Assembly: GCA_937899395.1 (NCBI GenBank)
Contig: CALBPU010000103.1
Coordinates: 1 to 13,935, forward strand
Direction: 5' to 3'
Origin: an uncultured Fretibacterium sp.
GTDB lineage: Bacteria; Synergistota; Synergistia; Synergistales; Aminobacteriaceae
DNA: 13,935 bases
Of this stretch, positions 13,850-13,935 are shown one piece after another; position 1 is the stretch's first letter, and each line of letters starts with the position of its first letter. The notes below the pieces were generated by a model. The model saw nothing but the letters and a program-made list of their open reading frames with translations. It was not told the DNA's origin and made no database searches. The translations under genes were made by a program, and so were the position numbers.

Positions 13850-13935
13850 TTAATTCTTTATTAAATTTAAGAAAAATTATTATTTTTTTAATTCAATTAT
13901 TTAATTTAATATTTTTAGATAATAAATTTTTTATC
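13850..13935 (-). promoter_or_regulatory. Very AT-rich 5' flank of the cyclin gene
   Basis: This stretch is almost entirely A and T. An in-frame TAA (13852-13850) sits directly before the ATG. There are no telomere-like G/C repeats at the contig end and no recognisable eukaryotic core promoter element beyond generic AT-richness. Confidence 0.4.

Noticed and set aside
13918..13935. Terminal GATAA...TTATC inverted motif at the contig end as a telomere or macronuclear end signal
   Set aside because: It is only five paired bases in nearly pure A/T sequence, and no tandem telomeric repeat is present.

Overview
The window looks like a stitched (chimeric) contig from a mixed anaerobic community. 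It has three compositionally and taxonomically different parts. Bases 1 to about 400-440 are a fragment of a bacterial GH94 glycoside phosphorylase or cyclic-glucan-synthase-type gene, cut at both ends and written in very AT-rich codons. From about 440 to about 12,380 is a coherent bacterial segment. From about 12,385 to the end is a eukaryotic gene on the minus strand: a complete mitotic-type cyclin with a 37-nt GT-AG intron and very AT-rich flanks.

The central segment comes from an AT-rich obligate or facultative anaerobe, shown by its [FeFe]-hydrogenase maturases HydG and HydF. The phylum is not certain. Synergistota is my best guess from the general look of the proteins, and a Firmicutes-type anaerobe is the alternative. 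It starts with a MATE transporter lacking its N-terminus at the left junction, then a large lipoprotein on the plus strand (1590-4259). The lipoprotein has a calcium-loop motif, acidic linkers and a region that resembles a MACPF-type pore-forming core. A shared bidirectional terminator at 4270-4295 separates it from a minus-strand group read in the order argH (9530-8169), RNase J (8075-6339), uppP (6318-5509) and a DegT/DnrJ-family sugar aminotransferase (5441-4305). UppP recycles undecaprenyl phosphate for wall and surface glycans, and the aminotransferase probably makes an amino sugar for such glycans. RNase J and ArgH are housekeeping genes.

Divergent from argH is the hydG-hydF pair (9637-12259), whose reading frames overlap by 29 nt. 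Together with HydE, not present here, they build the CO/CN-ligated diiron subcluster of [FeFe]-hydrogenase. hydF ends in a hairpin terminator at 12238-12270. Just beyond it, 33 codons on the minus strand (12384-12283) look like the truncated tail of a convergent bacterial gene, so the bacterial-to-eukaryotic switch probably lies near 12,380-12,480.

The most interesting items are the candidate pore-forming lipoprotein, the intron-bearing cyclin with its tiny phase-0 intron, evidence that the eukaryote does not read UAA/UAG as glutamine, and frequent TTG start codons in the bacterial segment (four of seven genes with a visible start). I see no tRNA, rRNA, CRISPR array or insertion sequence.
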